From assembly GCA_028293725.1 (NCBI GenBank), contig JAQGOE010000351.1:1-10747 (forward strand): DNA of 10,747 nucleotides, written 5' to 3'. Numbering within the stretch: the stretch's first letter is position 1; every line of letters starts with the position of its first letter. Below, piece by piece: positions 6,362-10,747 of the stretch. The DNA is from Gammaproteobacteria bacterium. GTDB lineage: Bacteria; Pseudomonadota; Gammaproteobacteria; Steroidobacterales; Steroidobacteraceae. The notes under the pieces are model-generated. The model had not been told where the DNA came from and made no database searches. It was given only the letters and a program-made list of their open reading frames with translations. The position numbers and the translations under genes were made by a program.

Positions 6362-7513
6362 ATGGAACCGAACTTTGCCGCGCTGAGAAAAGAATTCCCG
6401 GTTCTCGAGCGCAAGACCTATTTGAACAGCGGCTCGTATTGCGCCCTCGCGAACGACGTCAAGGCCTCTATCGAGGCGTACATGGAAGATCGCCTGGCCG
6501 TGGGCGCCAACTGGGACGTCTGGATCACCAAGAACGAGGCGGTCCGGGCCTTGACGGCACAATTGCTGGGCGCCTCACCGGACGAGATCGCGGTCACCGC
6601 GTCGGTGTCGGCGGGACTGAACGCCCTGGCCAGCGCGCTGGACTTCACCGGCAAGCGCAACAAAGTCGTCATCAGCGATTTCGAATTCCCGACGAACGCG
6701 CAGATCTGGCATGCGCAGGAGTCGCGCGGCGCGAAGGTAGTACACGTCGCACGCGACGCCACCGGATACATTCCGGCCGAGAAGTTCGCCGACGCCATCG
6801 ATGAAAACACACAACTCGTGGCGATTACGCACGTTTGCTTCCGCAATGGCGCTAAGCTGGAAATCCCCGAGATCGTGCGTATTGCACGCGCCAAGGGGGC
6901 CATGGTGTTGCTCGACTGCTACCAGGCGGTCGGCTCGATGGACATTAATGTCAAGAAGCTCGATGTCGACTTCGCGGTCGGCGGGATGTTGAAGTACCTG
7001 CTGGGCACGGCGGGCATTGGCTTCATGTATGTTCGGGACTCCTTCACGCGCTCATTGGTTCCGACCAACTCCGGCTGGTTCGCACAGGCTGACATCGGGG
7101 CCATGGACATCACCGGCAACCACCCCCACCCGAGCGCACGCCGCTTCGAGGCAGGCACCCCGGCGGTCGTGAATTGTTATGCCTCCGAAGCAGGACTGAA
7201 GTTCCTGTTGGGAGTCGGCACGCAGAACATCGAGAAGCGCAACCAGGCGCTGACCCGCCGCTGCATGGAAAGACTGGTGGAAATCGGCTGGCCCAGTGTG
7301 ACGCCTACTCCCGACGCCCGTCGCGGTGCGACCGTATGCGTTCCGTCGCGTGACGCCGGCGCCCTCTCGAAGGCGCTCATGAGCCGCGACATCGTGACCT
7401 CTCACCGTGACGCAAACCTCCGTGCGAGTTTTCATTTCTACAACAATGAAGCCGACATAGAATCCCTCATCACGGCCATGAAAGACCTGCGCGGCGACTT
7501 CAGCCCCCGCTGA
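6362..7513 (+). CDS. Class V aminotransferase-fold PLP enzyme (kynureninase/desulfurase-like)
   Basis: The 383-residue protein is a full-length fold type I PLP enzyme of class V. The predicted Schiff-base lysine is K211 (GGMLKYLLGTAGIGF). D185 and Q188 (LLDCYQAVG) should contact the PLP ring, and S81/S83 (TASVSAGLN) the phosphate. RFEAGTP at 261-267 and HFYNNEADIE at about 358-367 are conserved in the cysteine desulfurase, selenocysteine lyase and isopenicillin N epimerase clade, while the FPTN segment at 109-112 and the MLKYLLG context recall kynureninase. It may be a lyase, epimerase or transaminase; the sequence does not decide. It does not start like the alanine-glyoxylate type aminotransferase BhcA. 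ATG 6362 has no strong ribosome binding site. It is the first gene of the rightward operon, 19 bases before the OCD-type gene. Confidence 0.86.
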   Translation: MEPNFAALRKEFPVLERKTYLNSGSYCALANDVKASIEAYMEDRLAVGANWDVWITKNEAVRALTAQLLGASPDEIAVTASVSAGLNALASALDFTGKRNKVVISDFEFPTNAQIWHAQESRGAKVVHVARDATGYIPAEKFADAIDENTQLVAITHVCFRNGAKLEIPEIVRIARAKGAMVLLDCYQAVGSMDINVKKLDVDFAVGGMLKYLLGTAGIGFMYVRDSFTRSLVPTNSGWFAQADIGAMDITGNHPHPSARRFEAGTPAVVNCYASEAGLKFLLGVGTQNIEKRNQALTRRCMERLVEIGWPSVTPTPDARRGATVCVPSRDAGALSKALMSRDIVTSHRDANLRASFHFYNNEADIESLITAMKDLRGDFSPR

Positions 7514-7520
7514 ATCCGCC

Positions 7521-7526
7521 GAGGAG
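7521..7526 (+). promoter_or_regulatory. Shine-Dalgarno site for the OCD-type gene
   Basis: GAGGAG lies six bases before GTG 7533 in the short gap after the class V gene. It supports the GTG as the true start. Confidence 0.65.
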
Positions 7527-7532
7527 ACCACG

Positions 7533-8516
7533 GTGGAAATTCGCATCCTGCGCGCTGCCGACGTGCATGCCTTGTTACCCATGGGCGAGTGCATCGACCT
7601 GATGCATCGGACGATGAGCGCGGTTTCCGAAGGGCGCGTAGTACTCCCGCTGCGCTCCGTAATGGCCATGCCCGGCGATCTCGGCATGCTGGGAAACATG
7701 CCCGGCTACCTGGGCGAGCCTGAATGTTTCGGAGTGAAGCTCGTAAGCCTCATCCCGCGCAACAAGCCACCGCAATTCTCTTCGCATCTCGGCATCGTGC
7801 TGTTGTTCGAAGTGGAGCACGGGCAACCGGTTGCGATGTTGGACGCTGCCGAGATCACGGCCATTCGTACGGCGGCGACGAGCGGCCTGGCTACGCGACT
7901 CCTGTCGAGGCCGGACGCCTCGAGCCTCGCCATCTTGGGCGCTGGCGAACAGGCGAGCAGCCACCTTGCCGCCATGCTCTCAGTGCGTAAACTCCGCCGC
8001 ATCCGTGTTTGGGGCCGGGACCGCGACAAGGCAGCCGCTTTCGCACAGGCGGAAAGCGCCAAGCACGGGGTTTCCATCGAAGTTTCCGCGACACCTCGTG
8101 ATGCCGTCACGGAAGCCGACATCATCTGCACGGTTACGAAGGCGCGCGAGCCCATCCTTCTCGGCGAATGGATCGAGGCAGGCGCGCACCTGAACGTGGT
8201 CGGCTCGAGCATCGCGACCACCGCCGAGATCGACATCCCCGCAGTGGCAAAGTCGCGCTTCTTCGTTGATTACCGCTCCTCGACGATCACGGAAGGTGGT
8301 GACTATCTCCGCGCGCTCCGTGCCGGGGCGATCACGCCCGAGCACATACTCGGGGAAATCGGTGAAGTGGCAAATGGGTCCAAGACGGGCCGCACATCGC
8401 CTCGCGATGTGACACTCTACAAGTCGCTGGGAATTGCGCCGCAGGACCTCGCCTCCGCTCATTACGTGCTGCAGAAAGCCCGCGAGCGCGGCATGGGGCA
8501 AGTCATCGATTTCTAA
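7533..8516 (+). CDS. Ornithine cyclodeaminase/mu-crystallin family NAD(P)-dependent enzyme
   Basis: The 327-residue protein begins at GTG 7533, behind GAGGAG. The Rossmann dinucleotide loop is ILGAGEQA at 134-141. K69 (GVKLVS) and R112 (AIRTAA) are the conserved substrate-carboxylate contacts of the family, and GEIGEVANGSKTGRTSP and YKSLGIAPQDLASA are typical C-terminal motifs. Members include ornithine cyclodeaminase, archaeal alanine dehydrogenase, ketimine reductase, SbnB, EutC and the iminosuccinate reductase BhcD. The segment expected to carry the ornithine cyclodeaminase catalytic Asp reads VVGSSIATTAEID, with Ser there, so true ornithine cyclodeaminase activity is doubtful; an imine or 2-oxo-acid reductase/dehydrogenase is more likely. 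It sits between the class V enzyme and the MarR gene in a tight operon, and may act on an imine formed by a neighbouring PLP enzyme (inference). Confidence 0.87.
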   Translation: MEIRILRAADVHALLPMGECIDLMHRTMSAVSEGRVVLPLRSVMAMPGDLGMLGNMPGYLGEPECFGVKLVSLIPRNKPPQFSSHLGIVLLFEVEHGQPVAMLDAAEITAIRTAATSGLATRLLSRPDASSLAILGAGEQASSHLAAMLSVRKLRRIRVWGRDRDKAAAFAQAESAKHGVSIEVSATPRDAVTEADIICTVTKAREPILLGEWIEAGAHLNVVGSSIATTAEIDIPAVAKSRFFVDYRSSTITEGGDYLRALRAGAITPEHILGEIGEVANGSKTGRTSPRDVTLYKSLGIAPQDLASAHYVLQKARERGMGQVIDF

Positions 8517-8523
8517 TCGCATC

Positions 8524-9051
8524 ATGGCCGTAACCCGACCTCGGAAAAAGACGAGCAGAACGAAGCCCGCGCCCCAGGCTCCCGACGAGCCCGGCGCCAG
8601 GGCACCCGACCGGGGTGCGACCGATAACGGCCTGTTCGAGGGCTTTCTACCCCACCTGATCGCGCGACTCGCCTACCAACTCAACGCCGACCTCATCGAG
8701 AAACTGCGGCTCGAGGGAATCAACCTCGCCCGCTGGCGCATTCTGGCGGTACTGGCGATGGGCGACGGCATTACCATCAGCGAGATCATCGACCGCGCGA
8801 TGATGCAGCAGTCGGCCCTCAGTCGGGTGTTGATGACCATGGAGGCGGAGGAGTACGTCCGCCGCGTGCCTCGCCGCGACGATGGTCGGTATGTCGACGT
8901 GTTTCTCACCGAGAAAGGCAGGGCGTTGTTCAATTCGCTCGACACGGTCGTGCGGCGGCGCCAGAACCGGTTACTGAAGGGCTTCTCGCCGCAGGAGACG
9001 GATGCGGCCTTCGCGATCATGCGGCGGTTGATTCAGAATCTGTCGGAGTGA
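8524..9051 (+). CDS. MarR-family transcriptional regulator
   Basis: The 175-residue protein has a MarR winged helix-turn-helix. Residues 85-110 (ISEIIDRAMMQQSALSRVLMTMEAEE) form the recognition helices, and RRDDGRYVDVFLTEKG at 117-132 forms the beta wing with its usual D-x-R-type pattern. Flanking helices at about 38-62 and 140-173 would make the dimer interface. A basic, proline-rich extension of about 35 residues precedes the domain, which is longer than usual. ATG 8524 is 7 bases after the OCD stop and lacks a strong ribosome binding site, so translation is probably coupled. As last gene of the operon it likely represses its own promoter at 6298-6326 and perhaps the divergent dehydratase; an amino-acid-derived inducer is inferred. 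Confidence 0.88.
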   Translation: MAVTRPRKKTSRTKPAPQAPDEPGARAPDRGATDNGLFEGFLPHLIARLAYQLNADLIEKLRLEGINLARWRILAVLAMGDGITISEIIDRAMMQQSALSRVLMTMEAEEYVRRVPRRDDGRYVDVFLTEKGRALFNSLDTVVRRRQNRLLKGFSPQETDAAFAIMRRLIQNLSE

Positions 9052-9053
9052 GG

Positions 9054-10747
9054 TTACCGGGCCGCGGCGGTTGTCCTGGCGGACTTGGTTGTCTTGGAGG
9101 TGCTGACTGTCTTGCCAGCTCTAGTTGACCGGGTGCCCTTGGTTGACTTGGCCGTCGCGGTTGACTTGGCCGTCGGGGCTGTCCTGGTTGATCGAGCACT
9201 CTTGGCCGATCTGGCTGACTTGGGTATGGCGGCTGACTTGGTTGTCCTGACTGACTTGGCTACTGTGGCCGACTTGGTCGTCCCGGTGGATTGGGTTGTT
9301 TTAGCTGACTCAACAGTCTCGGCTGACCCGGCAGCCTCAGCGTTTTTCGCGGCCTTAGCTCCTCCGGCGGCCTTCCTCGCCTTTCCCGCTGTCGCGCCCC
9401 TTCCCGCCTTCCCTTCACTCCCGGCTCTCCCCGCTTCCGCTGCTTCCGCCGCACTCCCGGCCTCGCCCGAATTCCCCGCTTTCGCGGCCTTCCGGGTTTT
9501 TCCACCTTTCGACAGCAACTCCACCGCTCGCACGATGGGGCGCGCGGCCTGGTCATAGCCTAGCCACGCCTTACTGCGCTCGAGCAGCCCCGGTACCGTC
9601 AGCACCGTGAAGCGGCTCGGATCGAGGCCAGCGCGAACCTGCTCCCAAGTGATCGGCATCGACACCGGAGCACCCGCCCGGATCCGCGGCGATAGCGGCG
9701 CCACCGCGGTCGACATCCGGTCGTTACGCAAGTAGTCGAGAAAGATGAGGCCCTTACGGGCGCTCTTCGACATGTTGATCAGATAGCGGTCCGGCTTGTC
9801 GACCATCATCTGGCGGCAGACCTCGCGCGCAAACGCCTTTACCAACTCCCAGTCGAGGTGGGTGTTTCGCGGGTGCGCCAGCGGCGTCACCACATGCAGT
9901 CCCTTGCCACCGGTTGTCTTGCAGAAACTTTCGAGGCCGATTGCACTGAGCCGCGCGCGCATTTCCTGGGCAGCCTCGATCACCGCGCCGAAAGCAACCT
10001 CGGGCGCCGGATCGAGGTCGAACACCAGGCGGCCGGGCACCTCGGGCTCATTGGGCTCGCAATTCCAAGGATGCAACTCGATGCCGCCGCTCTGCGCGAC
10101 CGCGGCGAGTGCCTCGACGCGATTGATCACCATATAAGGCTTATGGTCGCCGGTAACCTGAACCAGGTCGAAAAGGTCGGACATCCCGGCCATCGCATGG
10201 CGCTGGAAGAACGTCTGCCCCTCAATGCCATCGGGCGCCCGCACGATCGAGCAGGGCCGGCCTTCGATGTGGGGCATCATCCACTCACCCACAGCCTCGA
10301 AGTATCGCGCCAGATCCAACTTCGTGACTGCACGCGTGTCGCCCGAGGCGGGCCAGAAGACCTTGTCGGGCTTGGAGATCGCAACGCCCATGATGGCGCC
10401 GGACGCCTGCGTGTTTGAAACTCGGGTCTTCGCTTTGCCTTTCATCGCGCCGTTGCTCCCATTGCCCGCGGACTTATCCGGACCGGACCGCGGGTCGTGA
10501 CTCGTGCCCGCAGCCGGTTTCAGGAGATCTGCTTCATCCCCCGCGACCGGAATCTCCGCCCGCACTTCCTTCGCAGGCTTATCTTCGCGCAATCCTTTAA
10601 AGGCAGCCTGCCGGACATTCCCGCCTTCCGTCCAACCAGCGAATTCAATTTCCGCCACCACCTCAGGTTTCACCCAGTGCACGCGCCGATCGCTCGGCAA
10701 CTGCACCCGCTCCTCGAACGGACTCTTGTCGGTCTCTACCTTCTTCA
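9054..10747 (-). CDS. ligD: DNA ligase D, C-terminal part: ligase OB end, polymerase domain, basic tail (5'-truncated)
   Basis: The frame is open to the right edge, giving 563 visible residues; the ligase catalytic core and any 3'-phosphoesterase domain lie outside. Visible residues 1-60 hold the end of the ligase OB domain ([19 protein letters not shown] and [13 protein letters not shown], ligase motif VI region). A low-complexity linker follows to about 115. The primase-like LigD polymerase domain covers about 120-410: FFQRH at 179-183, catalytic VFDLDP with D243 and D245, GGKGLH at 279-284, and the third acidic residue D337 in FLDYLRND. All catalytic residues are present. With Ku, LigD repairs double-strand breaks by non-homologous end joining, adding nucleotides and sealing ends. 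The ligase-then-polymerase order matches Pseudomonas-type LigD. The last 150 or so residues form an unusual Lys/Ala/Ser/Thr-rich tail. The stop is 2 bases from the convergent MarR stop. Confidence 0.92.
   Translation of the reverse strand, partial: KKVETDKSPFEERVQLPSDRRVHWVKPEVVAEIEFAGWTEGGNVRQAAFKGLREDKPAKEVRAEIPVAGDEADLLKPAAGTSHDPRSGPDKSAGNGSNGAMKGKAKTRVSNTQASGAIMGVAISKPDKVFWPASGDTRAVTKLDLARYFEAVGEWMMPHIEGRPCSIVRAPDGIEGQTFFQRHAMAGMSDLFDLVQVTGDHKPYMVINRVEALAAVAQSGGIELHPWNCEPNEPEVPGRLVFDLDPAPEVAFGAVIEAAQEMRARLSAIGLESFCKTTGGKGLHVVTPLAHPRNTHLDWELVKAFAREVCRQMMVDKPDRYLINMSKSARKGLIFLDYLRNDRMSTAVAPLSPRIRAGAPVSMPITWEQVRAGLDPSRFTVLTVPGLLERSKAWLGYDQAARPIVRAVELLSKGGKTRKAAKAGNSGEAGSAAEAAEAGRAGSEGKAGRGATAGKARKAAGGAKAAKNAEAAGSAETVESAKTTQSTGTTKSATVAKSVRTTKSAAIPKSARSAKSARSTRTAPTAKSTATAKSTKGTRSTRAGKTVSTSKTTKSARTTAAAR
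9057..9512 (-). other. Histone H1-like low-complexity tail of LigD
   Basis: About 150 residues after the polymerase domain are built from short units such as KSAR, KSTK, TAKST and KAAKA. They are nearly all Lys, Arg, Ala, Ser, Thr and Gly, strongly basic and predicted disordered. There is no break in frame from the catalytic domain. The composition resembles histone H1-like tails and the lysine-rich C-terminal extension of some bacterial Ku proteins, both of which bind DNA nonspecifically. Confidence 0.75.
9141..9176 (-). repeat. 18-bp tandem repeat inside the LigD tail
   Basis: Two adjacent 18-base units (9141-9158 and 9159-9176) agree at 17 positions on the plus strand and encode repeated six-residue TAKST-type units. 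They sit in a longer, less perfect repeat field (about 9070-9330), suggesting growth by slippage or unequal crossing-over while keeping frame. Confidence 0.7.

Noticed and set aside
6241..6414. Longer N-terminus for the dehydratase, from the frame start at 6414
   Set aside because: It would cross both candidate promoters and overlap the divergent class V gene, and the added residues do not resemble the family. ATG 6240 (or 6264) fits.
7052..7699. Minus-strand frame of 215 codons spanning the class V/OCD junction
   Set aside because: It is antisense to two well-supported genes and crosses their junction; composition is that of a shadow frame.
5299..8516. Direct assignment as the beta-hydroxyaspartate cycle or the ectoine utilisation cluster
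   Set aside because: The aldolase BhcC and the Eut hydrolases are absent, the class V enzyme is not of the BhcA type, and the regulator family differs. Kept only as a comparison.
9085..9558. Plus-strand frame encoding a hydrophobic, repetitive 157-residue protein that looks like membrane segments
   Set aside because: It is the mirror of the Lys/Ala/Ser/Thr-rich LigD tail; Lys and Ser/Thr codons read backward give Leu, Val, Ala and Asp. The LigD frame is continuous with a catalytic domain, so it is the real one.

Overview
The window is GC-rich and densely coded on both strands. Its gene types point to a free-living, metabolically versatile bacterium, most likely a soil or environmental member of the Pseudomonadota. 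The best evidence is a LigD end-joining protein with its polymerase domain after the ligase domain, as in Pseudomonas-type LigD. Genus cannot be read from the sequence. I see no rRNA, tRNA, CRISPR array or insertion sequence.

Region A (1-3275, minus strand) is a compact four-gene operon: methyltransferase, second methyltransferase, ATZ/TRZ-type amidohydrolase, then the N-terminal cobalamin-binding part of a protein that looks like a B12-dependent radical SAM enzyme and runs off the left edge. The last two junctions are overlaps and the first gap is only 41 bases. The set looks like a small-molecule modification pathway that I cannot match to a named one. It is the first candidate for an undescribed system.

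Region B (3276-5241) starts with about 290 non-coding bases carrying a 9-bp-period GGAACG triplet and a weak plus-strand promoter. A small double-CDGSH iron-sulfur protein follows, whose second motif has lost its histidine ligand, and then, 8 bases later, an amino-acid permease of the AAT/APC type.

Region C (5242-9051) is a PLP/NAD(P) amino-acid module built around a divergent promoter at about 6298-6339. A type II PLP dehydratase-like enzyme points left. A class V aminotransferase-fold PLP enzyme, an ornithine cyclodeaminase/mu-crystallin-type reductase and a MarR regulator point right in a tight operon. The two promoters overlap and contain two AT-rich palindromes, so the MarR protein may control both arms. 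The enzyme types recall hydroxyectoine use (EutB/EutC) and the beta-hydroxyaspartate cycle (BhcA/B/D), but the hallmark partners of both are absent. The neighbouring permease may supply the substrate. This is the second candidate system.

Region D (9054-10747, minus strand) is the C-terminal part of LigD: the end of the ligase OB domain, a linker, the complete polymerase domain, then an unusual tail of about 150 residues rich in Lys, Ala, Ser and Thr resembling histone H1 tails. It ends 2 bases from the convergent MarR gene.
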